The notes below the pieces were generated by a model. The model worked only from the letters and a program-made list of their open reading frames with translations, was not told where the DNA came from and made no database searches. The position numbers and the translations under genes are program-made. Below, piece by piece: positions 42,833-52,456 of a DNA stretch of 52,456 bases. Origin of the DNA: Rhizoclosmatium globosum (Eukaryota > Chytridiomycota > Chytridiomycetes > Chytridiales > Chytriomycetaceae); the NCBI GenBank assembly GCA_002104985.1, contig MCGO01000247.1:1-52456 (forward strand), written 5' to 3'. Every line of letters starts with the position of its first letter. Position 1 is the first letter of the stretch.

Positions 42833-45800
42833 TCATTCAATGCCATCCACTCCTTCTTCCTTCTTTACAAACTTGAGAAACACCATCTCAAGCGACATTT
42901 GCCCGAAACAAAACTCCTTGAACCCGCCAATCTCTGTCTTGGCACCCTCAAACACTTCAAACACTCTCCCAAGTCCTCCCAAAGCAATCACATCCTGCTC
43001 CGGAATTTCCCATCGCGCCAATATATCTTCAAATCGTTCTTTCAAGACCGCATTCGCAAACGAAGCCTCCACTAACTGCGCAACACTACCAGCAGATACA
43101 CCTTCATCAGATTGGGTATGCACTTCCAACAAAAACCCTTCCCCATACGTCGTCTTCAAATACTGTTGAGTTCCCAAACATGCCAACTGCCCCTCAACGA
43201 CAATGCCAATCCGAGTCGCAAGGGCATCCGCCTCCTCCATCGAATTGCGTCGTCAATAGTGTAGCCAACCGCCCTTGCAACGCTTTCAACAGATTCCACA
43301 AGTTCCTCTTGGCTTTCGGGTCCACACCCGTGCTGGGTTCATCCAGAAACAAGATTTTCGGCTTCCCAACTAATGCCATCAAGAAAGCAACCTTTCGTTT
43401 TGTGCCCCCGCTGAGCTGTTTGCAGTGCTTGTCCATGTCGCTTGTGAGACTGGATCCCATGGCATCAACGAGCATGCGGATCCAGTAGGAGCGACGTTTT
43501 TGGACAATTCCTTTTAGTGACGCGATAAGGTTCAAGTGTTCACGGGCGGTGAGAAGGGGCCAGAGAGTGTCGTGCTGTGCAACTTGACCAAAAAGTGATG
43601 CACGCGCAAGAACATTTTGAGGTGGGAATTGTGCTTGCAACGTTGTGATTGCCACCGCACCTCGTGTGGGTACAACATCACCCACCGCCATCGACATGGC
43701 CGTTGTTTTTCCCGCTTTTCCAATGTATCCGATTAGACACCATAGAGAAATCTAATTTAAATAAGGGGAACACGTACCTCCATTTGGTCCAAGCAATGCA
43801 ACTACCTCACCCTGAGCACACGACAATGACAAATCCCGCACAGCGACCAATTCCTCCCCGTTTCGCCCCAAAACACGATCAACCACAACATTTCGCCCCT
43901 CTTTCCCCTTTGGATAAACTTTCCTCACCCTCCTCAACAACACATCCTCAGTACAAAGCGGTTTCACAACTTTACGCCGCTCAACAACAACATTCAAATC
44001 TTCATCACCTTCCGCATCGCCACGGTCAACAGGTAACTCCAACTCCTCCGCATTCAACAGAGTTCGTTCATCAGGCCGGAACGCACCGTCATCCAAAGAA
44101 CGAGAGAGAAAATACAAACAGGATTGAAATATCATTCCAATTAGCGATGGAAGCATTTTGTGTTCCCAAGCGAAATAGTATCCAGGTGTGAGGGGCGGAA
44201 TGTCTTTTGAGGATTCTTTTGCGGAGGCCATTGCCCATGTGGTAAATAATGGAGCTGAAAGGGTAAGGTGGTACAGTGAATGACAGTGTGGTGTGGACAA
44301 CGGTTCCCCAAAAACGGGTCGCCCATCGTGTCAAAGTAGAGAAAGAGAGCTGTATTTACGTTAGACCTAACGAAAAAAATAATTCGATGCTTACAAATAG
44401 GGCAGTATTGCTCCAAACATAATGTAAAAGCTCGAAGCAGTCAAAAAGGAGCCAGGATCAGAATATGCCTGACCCAACAAATCTACAATCTCGTTAGCCC
44501 ATTCATCAGGTCACGAAAAACAAAGAACTTAATTACATGATGAGACTAGCGCCAAAGCTGCGAACACCCCATTCGCCAAAAAGAACATTCCAAATCCAGC
44601 ACCACAAAACGCTTTGATCTCCCAAAAGCTAACCAACCAACACACGACAAGCCCAGGCGTAAACATCAACGGAAATTGTGCCGCCAAATTTGTTCCCCAA
44701 TACACCCCAGAACTGACTCCCATAGTCTTGAGGAACGAATCAATCTTTTGGAACCGCTCTTGCACAGTCTCACGCGCCCAACTCACAGCCGTGAAATATA
44801 AACTCATTGTAATGAAACAAAATGAGATGGTGGATGACGATATGTCATCTGCAAAGAGTGGGTAGAACATGTATATTGGGAAAAGGATTCCAGGAATCGT
44901 GCTAGACAGACTTCTTCCAAACATGAGCCACCGCGCATGAATGAGACTGATAAACTGTGAAAATACAGGTACAGCATGAAGAACGTTTTCTGAAACATGA
45001 AAATGGTTGAGGAATCTTAAAGTCCATGCACAACAAACCGTTTCCAAGTAATAGCGTTTCTTCGTCAACGACTTCACTCGCTGTCACTCGCGTCCAATGT
45101 TCTTCTGCGATTCTGGCTTCCTCACTCGTTTCATTACTTCCCACTCCACCTTCACTCTTTTAAAAACACTTCTTCTAGTGAAGGCATAGACAGCCATAAT
45201 AAGAAATTCCGCCACTTTTGACTTGCTTGTCCAAAGAACTGAAGAGTCGAGGAAAATTCGACACATATGAAGGAGGAATAGAAAATGCCAGCGTGTTTTC
45301 TCCAGTTGTTGGAGTGATGACCGTGTGCCGCGGTTGAGCGGCCGAGGAAGCCAGAAGCGTTGCTGAAGGGACATATTTGTTTACTAAGGACGTGATTTTC
45401 AAGTCATTTGAAACTGGCTCGTGGGTAAGCAATGTTCAGTTGGTATCCAATATTGAAACGGTGTTTTAGGAAAACAGAAGTTCCAATGCATCGAATTTTC
45501 CCTTTCGTCAAATAGCTTTTCGGTCAGCTACAAGGTCGGCTTCCTAGAAGGTGGCTTTGATTCAAAACAGGCGAATTAACTGGCATTTACTCACATCCAT
45601 CATGTGTGTAGTCAAAAAACGTAACACGTCCCTTCTTACTGCCCGTTAAAAACAGCCCATAAAGCTCGTCTGGAAACCAGCATCCATTTCCTGCAGTTGG
45701 TTCATCAAGTATCAGAATTTTTGGGTCTCCAACAATCGCCCATAGCAACTGATAACTTCCGCTTTCTGTCCACCACTCAATGCCTTGACAAATTCGTTTC

Positions 45801-47635
45801 GTTTTGATTCCAGATCAAGCTGGTTCAAGACTTTTGTGGACCATTTCTTCCAGCTCTGGGCGAGTATGAATAGCCCAGAGGCCCTTAATTCCAGCAAACA
45901 GTGAATGTGCTCCGCGACTGTCAGTTCTTCGTGTTGAATTCGTACTGATGGGAAAGTCAATACAGCCTGGATGGTGGTGAAAACTGACCTGTGGCAAACA
46001 CCAATATGTTGACGAATCGGAACTCATCTCGTTGATCAAATCATATCCAGCGACCGTTTCCGTAGCCAGATGTCGGAGAGAAATCAAACCAGTAAGACTG
46101 TATCGCGGTTAAGGTATGGTGGAATAAAATCAAGAAACTCACATATGTAAAACTGTACTCTTTCCGGCACCTACAATTTGAATTAACATCAGCATCAGAC
46201 ATCTGGAAATAAAATACCATTGTGTCCCAATAACGCGAATATTTCGTCTTCATACAATCTTGAGTCCAACTCCATCAACGGCATTCACTTCGGCCTTGGG
46301 AAACCGCATACAGACATTTTGCAGATTCGACGAGCATTCTCATGGCTGGAGGGTCAGGCTCGATATCTTCAGAAGGCGTGCCTGCGGTTGTTTCCGATGA
46401 TGTGTGATGTGATTCCTCAATCCAAGTATCGTATGTCCTTCGATGAATGTATTTCAGGGGAAACCACCACGGTCGAGGAACACCCTACTCTTGTGGTACA
46501 ACTTGATCGAAATAGAGCTGATGAATAAAGGTTCAGTGCTTGTTTATATTTGAAGACGAGGCTGCTCACCGCAATAGCCATATAGAGAAGACATCCAGCC
46601 CAAGCACAATCAAAAACCCACCAATCCCGCGTCCATCCAGAGAGTTCTCCCAGTTCGCACCCACTCCTTCCATTTCCAACTGATTCACTCTCAGCATTCC
46701 AAAAAAGAATCCAAGAGGATAAAACAGAACTGAAAGAGCAATAATTGCGCCTTCTTGAAGGTGCCCACTCGAGCCAAAAATGAGGACGATGGGTACAGTG
46801 AAGAGGAGGAGGAAATGAAGGAATCAAAGAGGAGAGCGGCTTTGGAGGTGTTGAAGAAGGGGGCAAAGGCGAGAGTGGATGAAATGTTGGAGAGATCCAG
46901 AAAGAAGAGTAGTAGGAATACTATCATGAATTCGTTGTCAGTTGCAAAGATATTTTTGAAAGTAACTTAACTGAGTACAGGATTCGAAAGTGGGAATAAG
47001 GGCAGAATGACCCAGGCAATTAATGCACATACTACGGCCGCGTATATTGTATGAACAATATGTATGCTAAACCAGAAGGCAGTGGGTGATAATCCCTGCA
47101 TCAAGAGGCCCTCCTTGATCTTCTTTTCCTTTTCCACCACCATTTCAATCAGAGCCGCTGTAATTAACTTGATGAATACTAGGTGTAATAATGCCAAAAT
47201 TGCAGCAGAGAGTTGCTCACATTGCGAGTGTGCCGAGAAGCCCAGCACGAGATACCCCGACATCAAGATACGGCCCAGAATCGCCACCTGATCCGGAATC
47301 GCAGTCTCTGAATAGTTTATTTGAATTCCCGCCAGCGTCTGAATCGCCGCCGAAGCAGCGCGAGCGAGGCCCTGATTCCCGCGTTTCTTTCGGCGAGATC
47401 CGCCACCAACGTCGCCGCTGCGTCGCTCGACACGGCGCCCAACAGCGACATCAAAAATAAGTGGATTGAAGAGCGGCGACAGCGCAACCATCAGCGTCTT
47501 CGAGAGAAACCGCCGCTTCATCGAAAAACTGCGCCACAAAAGAACTGACGTCGGACTGCCTAAAACAAGGCGCCGCACTTGTTCAACGGCAGGTATGGTT
47601 GGTGGTGGTGCTGTAACTGTTGTTGGTGTGGGCAT
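42833..47635 (-). pseudogene. ABCA-subfamily full ABC transporter, reading frame disrupted
   Basis: Full-length ABCA-type transporter (TMD-NBD-TMD-NBD), normally a lipid or sterol mover. Its order is complete on the minus strand: N-terminal region (MPTPTTVTAPPPTIPAVEQ), TMD1 with EKEKKIKEGLLMQGLSP, NBD1 (Walker A GHNGAGKST split by intron 46171-46217, LSGGQK, KILILDEPTAG, EADLVADR), TMD2 (RSLSSTIPGILFPIYM), NBD2 (GPNGAGKTT, LSGGTKRK, KILFLDEPSTGVDP) and the C-terminal regulatory part. Lesions include an in-frame TAG at 46485-46487 (PQE-stop-GVPRPWW), an extra base in the NBD2 H-loop near 43244, a lost base after EADLVADRKAI near 45500, and several frame changes through NBD1. Splice sites remain good. 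It may be decaying or may suffer from poor local sequence, since neighbouring genes also carry single-base shifts. Confidence 0.85.
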
Positions 47636-47671
47636 CTTTTGCGAACAGAACTCTCTCAAAAAACAAAACCA
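47636..47671. promoter_or_regulatory. 36-bp divergent promoter, ABCA-like / NAA20
   Basis: Start codons of the two divergent genes are 36 bp apart, the tightest such spacing in the window. Confidence 0.4.
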
Positions 47672-48423
47672 ATGTCCTTTCTTCGCAGATTCACCGCGGA
47701 CGACTTGTTCAAGTTCAACAACATGTGAGAACTAATGAATCTATTTGATGTTTCTGACTAGAACGCCTTTGTAGTAACTTGGATCCACTGACTGAGACCG
47801 TAAGCATTGACTGCGTAATGACTGGCCCGCTTTAACCTTGATATCTATCAGTACAACATCTCTTTCTACTTGGGCTACTTGGCTCAGTGGCCAGACTATT
47901 TTGTCATGGCTGAATCGTGTTCAGGAGCTTCAATGGGCTACAGTTGAGTTTTCCAACCTCGACATTCGACATCAAATCCAACAGAGCCATAGTAAAATAA
48001 TACTATTTTCAATAGTTATGGGCAAAGCAGAAGGGGATGGAGAGCTCTGGCACGGCCATGTCACAGCACTCACTGTTGCACCCGAGTATCGCCGCATGAA
48101 TCTCGCTAAACGTTTGATGGATGTATTGGAGAACGTTTCGGAAAAAGTATACAACACATACTTTGTGGATCTGTTTTGTTAGGGCGAGTAATTCTGTGGC
48201 GATTGGAATGTACAAGGGATTTCGGATACACAATTTATCGAACTGTCTTGGGCTATTATTCAGGTCCGAGTGATAATGAGAATGCATATGGTGAGAGTTC
48301 ATTTTATTCTTCGGTTTTCTCAATGTCTTTGCAGATATGCGGAAAGCCCTTCCAAGAGACGTGAAAAAGAAGAGTATCATACCCATGAAACGACCAATTA
48401 AACCGGAAGAGTTGGAATGGTAG
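47672..48423 (+). CDS. NAA20: N-terminal acetyltransferase NatB catalytic subunit (two apparent frameshifts)
   Basis: GNAT enzyme that acetylates nascent Met-Asp/Glu/Asn/Gln N-termini on ribosomes with NAA25. Exons: 47672-47724, 47775-47799, 47852-47942, 48016-48290, 48335-48423. It starts MSFLRRFTADDLFKFNNINL and continues DPLTETYNISFYLGYLAQWP, DYFVMAE, GKAEGDGELWHGHVTALTVA and PEYRRMNLAKRLMDVLENVS; the acetyl-CoA loop is the RRMNLA region. The frame is broken twice by one extra T: in a TTTT run at 48174-48177 after YFVDLF, and in TTT at 48220-48222 within YKGFGYT. Removing each gives an uninterrupted match through VLGYYSGPSDNENAYDMRKA to IKPEELEW (176 aa). Two homopolymer insertions in a conserved housekeeping gene argue for sequence error. 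Confidence 0.9.
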
Positions 48424-48438
48424 TCAGCATTTTGCAGC

Positions 48439-48444
48439 AATAAA
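48439..48444 (+). terminator. Poly(A) signal of NAA20
   Basis: AATAAA 16 bases after the NAA20 stop, within the 65-bp gap to the next gene. Confidence 0.4.
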
Positions 48445-48488
48445 TAGGGATTGTCTCGTATCTATTGTTTGAAAAACGACCACCAACC

Positions 48489-49371
48489 ATGAACCCATCC
48501 ACCACTTTCCGAATCTTCAAATGGTTCCAACTCGGAATGACCTCGTTGTCTGCTGTAATACTCATTTCATTACTTGTCTTCATCTATTATGAAACCAAGA
48601 AGATAAAGAATCACGTCTTGAATCCATTCAACGTCCTACTCGTCCTCATATTCATATCTCAGCTCTCTGTTCACTCAATTCTTATATTTCGCTTTTCTAT
48701 CGATGGGGACTTGATTCTTTCTCTCATCTGTTTTGAGCAGTTCTTCCTCTACTCTATGATATATCTTTACGTTTTATATTGTTGGCTTCGCGGAAACGGA
48801 GTTGTTGCAGAAGTTTTCCCTCAAATCTACCCCACATCGCGATTGTTTGTGCGAGTGTTGCCATTCTTTTTTACTTTCTATTTCTTTCAACGTCACAGCC
48901 AATTATTACGTCACAAGCAATCAACTAGTACCAGAAATAATTAGCTGGTTAGATTTCGTTATGACTATCGCTGCGGGTGCAACTGCTTTAACCTTTGATT
49001 TAACTATACTTGCAACTTTCACACGATACCTCAACAAAACGCGAGTAGATGGAACCGCAATCGACACAAGGTTTCTAATTATCTCCAAGTACGGAATTGG
49101 GACAAATACTTTGGCGATATTGGGGTTTATCACCGAATTGGCAGCATTGATGATGACAGACAAGAATTCAACCAAAGGCGAAGATAATTTGACATATTGG
49201 TGGCTTCATCAAGGAATGGTCCTTTGCATGGATATGATGGCATACTTTTTGCTTGCCATGAAAATGGCATTGTTTCATGAGAAGTTATCGCACACGAACA
49301 TTAGAATCACTGGAATAAGAGTTACCGAACCCAGCGATACAGTCAAAAGTGTATCCGCCCCAGTGAAATAA
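48489..49371 (+). CDS. Orphan seven-transmembrane protein (one apparent frameshift)
   Basis: About 294 residues, with no family recognised. Seven hydrophobic segments can be drawn: SAVILISLLVFIYY, NVLLVLIFISQLSVHS, EQFFLYSMIYLYVLYCWL, VLPFFLLSISFNV, VMTIAAGATALTFDLTI, YGIGTNTLAILGFITEL and VLCMDMMAYFLLAMKMALF, with a short N-terminus and a ~35-residue tail rich in Ser/Thr. This 7TM layout resembles lineage-specific orphan receptors of zoosporic fungi, but no signature of a known GPCR class is seen. The frame breaks at a T run (48867-48872): one T fewer joins both halves smoothly through LPFF-LLSISFNVTANYYV. The stop codon itself is part of an AATAAA. Confidence 0.6.
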
Positions 49372-49407
49372 AGATAATATAACAAGACAATATTCATTCT
49401 TTTGCAA

Positions 49408-49992
49408 CTAGTTATTTCGATGCGAAAGAACACATTGTTCCTCAATCAGTGAAATCAAGTCATCAAATGGCGGTTCAAAGAAATGATCTCCCTCGGGATC
49501 TTCGCGATAATTAACCTTTGGCAGCAGACAATCACGCACTCTTCGCTGAATCTCAATTGGGACAAGGTTGTCCTCAGCCCCCGCAAACTGAACAATAAAT
49601 CCACAATTCTCTTGAATCTTTGCCCAATCGAAGGGCCCATCAAAGTAACCCGAAGCCTGCTCATTATCGTCGCCCATGGCGTCATCGTATGCGGCAACAA
49701 GCACAATCCCTTTACTTTGAACTCCTCCGCATATCGCAACGCCGCAACTGCTCCCGAACTGTGCCCCACAAGAACTGATTCTTCGTTACAGCCCATTTTG
49801 TTGCGAATGTGTGGGATCCAGATGATCGCTTTGCACCAACGGGATCTGGCATTCCGTATGGTCCAGAAGGACTGGAGTGAAGCCACGATCTTTCAACTTT
49901 GCTTCCGCCCATCCGTAAAAGTTGTAAGGTCGAATGTCCCCGCCACATCCGTTTCCAGGAACGATCAGAACACGAGTAGATTGTGACGCCAT
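49408..49992 (-). CDS. RBBP9/YdeN-like serine hydrolase (several apparent frameshifts)
   Basis: Small alpha/beta hydrolase of the RBBP9 family, about 195 aa. The start MASQSTRVLIVPGNGCGGD is typical. The nucleophile elbow is VLVGHSSGAVAALRYAEEF (Ser in GHSSG), followed by LVAAYDDAMGDDNEQASGYF, WAKIQENCGFIVQFAGAEDN (Asp region) and EGDHFFEPPFDDLI with the catalytic His. Three single-base losses are needed to keep frame: near 49850 before MPDPVGAK, near 49822 before WIPHIRNK, and near 49713 before IVLVAAY. All catalytic residues survive, which fits sequencing or assembly errors better than long-term decay. The start is divergent from the next gene by 103 bp. Confidence 0.8.
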
Positions 49993-50095
49993 TTCCAAGA
50001 AATTATTAAAACAAACGGTTTAAACATCAAGATGACTCAATCTTGTCTTGTTTGGGAGGGGAGGCATTCCCTCTTGCAAAACTCTGTTCGAAATC

Positions 50096-51244
50096 ATGAG
50101 CGATCACACCTACTCGCGAGGGCTTCTGCTCCGAGTCGCAACAATCGCCTTATCGTTGCTTATTTTTATTATCACGATATCCCGCTTGAGCCACTACTTT
50201 CTCGGTTGGAAGCCGATCAAGTACTGTGGGACCTCCGCCTTTGCTATCGAAGCTCCTCCCCATCATCACCCCGACCCATTCTTCAGAACTCACCTGCCTT
50301 TTATTGACACTCAGCTATGTGTTATTACGCAGACGTTTTCTGAAGTTGATAATCGTCAAATCTTTGGTGGTATTATGGCTCTTCTGTTTCCAGTTGCGGC
50401 ATTCGTTGCCCTTGAGTCCAGTCGTTCATCGACTCGTGGTCCGTCTTCTTCGTTTGGGCTGTTAGCCACGTTGTGGCAGATGTTGGTGAGCCGATCTCCG
50501 TTGTGACTCAATTAGAATGTGTGCTAAAATGAATAATTAAGGGAATCTCTGTTATTCTTCCGTTACTTTGGCTTCCGTCTTTCGCCTGGTCTCAGACTTC
50601 CGTTCTTGCAAAGGACCCAAAGAATTTCAGTAAAGTGTCCTTAGGATCTACCACATCCTCCATCGTCAAGCATTCGGAGTTCTCTTGTGGACGGTTATTT
50701 CCTTACTCCTCGACTGGGCTCCCAAGATTTATTACAACGAATTAATCTTGTTGTTTCAATACGTTCCAACTGTTGTAATTGTCTTGTGGGCCCCTTTTGC
50801 ACTTTCTGAAACAGCTCGTCATCGCAGCACAACTATTCCCGAGGCTCAGAAATCATCTGGACGTGCAAACGAGATCTATGGTCTCTTTGGACTCTTGAGT
50901 GTTGTCATATATTCCTACTACGTCCTAATTCCTTTGTATAACAACAGTGCTTCTATGACTGTATCAGAACTTTGTCAATTCCTCCTATCTCTTCCCGCCG
51001 AGCATGAAAAATTGATGGATTGGTTCCTTATTGGAGAATGGGCCAGTGTGACTATATCCTTGAGTGTCTTGGTTGTATCGGAATCATTGGCTCTGGGCAG
51101 AATGGTATTTTGGCGCTGGTCTTGTTTTTGGCGTTTGGAGTCGTTATTGGACACGGAACCTCGTTCATGGTGTTTGCCATTTGGAGAGAGCGCAAGATCA
51201 TGGAGACAATGAGAAATGCACTCAAGGGAAAGAAAAGGGCTTAA
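50096..51244 (+). CDS. Orphan multi-pass (about 8 TM) membrane protein
   Basis: Three exons: 50096-50485, 50542-50629, 50671-51244 (introns 56 and 41 nt); about 350 residues. Family not recognised. Hydrophobic segments: VATIALSLLIFIITIS, GGIMALLFPVAAFVAL, GISVILPLLWLPSFAW, GVLLWTVISLLLDW, VPTVVIVLWAPFAL, LFGLLSVVIYSYYVLIPLY, VTISLSVLVVSESLAL and ILALVLFLAFGVVIG, then a short basic tail (RERKIMETMRNALKGKKRA). An apparent one-base loss in GGG at 51095-51097 separates VVSESLALG from QNGILALVLF; adding one G joins them and makes the length divisible by three. A solute-transport or sterol-sensing role would be guesswork. Confidence 0.6.
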
Positions 51245-51285
51245 ATGCGTAATAGGAATAAAATTGTCTCTTCTTCTTTTTAATA

Positions 51286-52163
51286 ATGGACAAGGAAAGA
51301 TGCAAAAACCTGACAGCTTCAACATCATCGGCACCGATACTCGCTACAACCGAACGTTTAGCATACCTGTCTTGTACTATAATCCATCCACGTTTCATCA
51401 TCGATAAACCGTTTGATGTGCGAATTGATGGTTCCACAGAGACTGCTCCCACTATCGAATCAATCCTCCAATCATACTTTCCACAACACAAATTTCGGCT
51501 CATACATCAGTTAGATCACTGTACATCTGGAGTTCACATGTGGGGCCTCGAGAAAACACCGACACGTAATGCATCGCAAGCTTTTGAATCCCGTCGAGTA
51601 CAGAAAACGTATTCAGCAATCGTTAATGGTTTCGTAGAGGCAGATGATTTCACTGTTGAGCAGGCTATCGCAGAAATGATCGGGGATCTCCAGCGAAGGA
51701 TGTGTATTGGCACTCCGGATAACCCTGGAAGAGCTGCAAAACTGAAGGAAAGACAATTAGAAGGGGATATATGAGATTACCCTCAGGTCGTGTCAAACGT
51801 GTTTCTCATGTGGAATTGAAACCTGAGAGTGGAAGGAGACATCAGCTGCGCGTCCATATGGCTTCAATTGGTCATGCTATTGTTGGCGATTATTTATACG
51901 AAAGGCCTTTCTTTACGACTGATGCCCATCGTACGATGCTTCATTCCCGACGGCTGGTTATGTCCCTCGAAAAAGAAGGACTCATAGAAATTGTCACTCC
52001 AGATCCTTTTCTAGAAATGTTAATACCAGAGGAAGAGATTACGGATGATTTGCAAGCATTGGCTACATCGCAAGAAAATGTAGCAAGGGTGTGGATGAGA
52101 TATGGGTTAGACGGTAAGGACGTAGAGTATGATCTGAGTGGAAATGTTTTAGAAGTGGAATAA
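51286..52163 (+). CDS. RluA-family RNA pseudouridine synthase (RPUSD1-like, one apparent frameshift)
   Basis: Isomerises uridine to pseudouridine in RNA; the exact target is unknown. Near 292 aa. The N-terminus has [13 protein letters not shown]. The catalytic motif is [19 protein letters not shown]: the Asp is present, and the HQLDxxTSG form is that of RPUSD1 rather than the bacterial HRLD. Next come [58 protein letters not shown] and [12 protein letters not shown]. The frame breaks in a G run at 51762-51765: one more G joins RQLEG to [11 protein letters not shown]. An 82-nt intron could also bridge it but would remove the conserved IGTPDNPGR. It starts 41 bp after the upstream stop. Confidence 0.85.
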
Positions 52164-52423
52164 ATAGTGGTAGAACTTCCTTTCGTATCCCCTTCCTACA
52201 ACTCAAGCACTTGAACACATATTTCCTTTTCTAATTCGAAGCAGCTCAAACTACTTCAACTTCGTGTATATATTTGGTGCGAGCGAAGAGTCTTGGACCA
52301 TTACAATTCCTCGTTAAGCTGTCAAAATCGTTTTCTAAGACCTCACCTAACTGTCAAACTTGGAAAAGCCAACCTTAAACACCTCCACAACCAATCTTCA
52401 ACACCAGTCACTAATTCATCGGA
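52164..52423. other. Intergenic region before right-edge gene
   Basis: 260 bp with no coding signal. A pyrimidine-rich stretch (CAACCTTAAACACCTCCAC region) precedes the last ATG, as expected for a core promoter or 5' UTR. Confidence 0.4.
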
Positions 52424-52456
52424 ATGCTAGGCGAAGAAGATTTGGCCAAATTGAAG
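52424..52456 (+). CDS. Possible start of a further gene (11 codons, truncated by window)
   Basis: ATG followed by ten open codons (MLGEEDLAKLK) up to the window edge, preceded by a pyrimidine-rich leader. Too short to identify. Confidence 0.3.
   Translation, partial: MLGEEDLAKLK

Noticed and set aside
51690..51790. 82-nt intron instead of a frameshift in the RPUSD1-like gene
   Set aside because: It would remove the [11 protein letters not shown] block that is conserved in this family; a one-base loss in the G run is simpler.
1..52456. CRISPR arrays, operons with ribosome binding sites, bacterial promoters
   Set aside because: The window is eukaryotic: introns, spliceosomal sites and nuclear gene families throughout; no regularly spaced direct repeats seen.

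Overview
This is a gene-dense eukaryotic nuclear segment with many short introns (mostly 39-75 nt, GT-AG). An outer-arm-type axonemal dynein, type I metacaspases, a Ty1/copia remnant, the fungal form of complex I subunit PDSW and several chytrid-style multi-pass proteins together point to a flagellated (zoosporic) early-diverging fungus, most likely a chytrid. That assignment is an inference, because no marker here fixes the lineage.

Layout. 1-1358: 3' end of an axonemal dynein heavy chain. 1359-9196: repeat-rich DNA with one arm of a ~310 bp inverted repeat and a heavily decayed Ty1/copia retrotransposon. 9197-12696 (-): a ten-exon receptor-like protein that joins a bacterial-type OpuAC/ProX-like substrate-binding domain to a Cys-rich stalk and a multi-pass membrane domain. 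The second arm of the inverted repeat lies just upstream of it. 13633-18870: a BRCT-containing family X DNA polymerase, mitochondrial PheRS, mitochondrial GrpE and complex I PDSW/NDUFB10. 19035-28872 (-): RPB5, exportin-7 and RPB2 in a row. 29146-32413 (+): a mitochondrial-type rRNA 2'-O-ribose methyltransferase and two tandem metacaspases. 32448-41853 (-): exocyst SEC5, an unrecognised protein and transportin-3/MTR10. 41898-52456: a UBC-type E2, an ABCA-type transporter, NAA20 (NatB), an orphan 7TM protein, an RBBP9-like hydrolase, an 8-TM orphan and an RPUSD1-like pseudouridine synthase, with the first codons of a further gene at the edge.

Exon models were built by hand. In 15 of them (receptor, POL4, PheRS, GrpE, PDSW, RPB5, XPO7, RPB2, MRM1, both metacaspases, SEC5, the unknown gene, MTR10, E2) the summed exon lengths are divisible by three, which supports the boundaries. 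MRM1 is a single exon and the E2 model needs one non-canonical donor. By contrast, every gene from about 42.8 kb to the right end needs one or more single-base corrections to stay in frame. This suggests a stretch of poor consensus sequence, real decay, or both.

Themes: nuclear transport (XPO7, MTR10), RNA polymerase II (RPB2, RPB5), mitochondrial gene expression and protein handling (PheRS, GrpE, MRM1, PDSW) and membrane sensing (SBP receptor, 7TM orphan). Spacing is extremely tight: divergent start codons 36-103 bp apart and head-to-tail gaps as small as 30 bp. The most novel-looking item is the substrate-binding-protein/multi-TM receptor.
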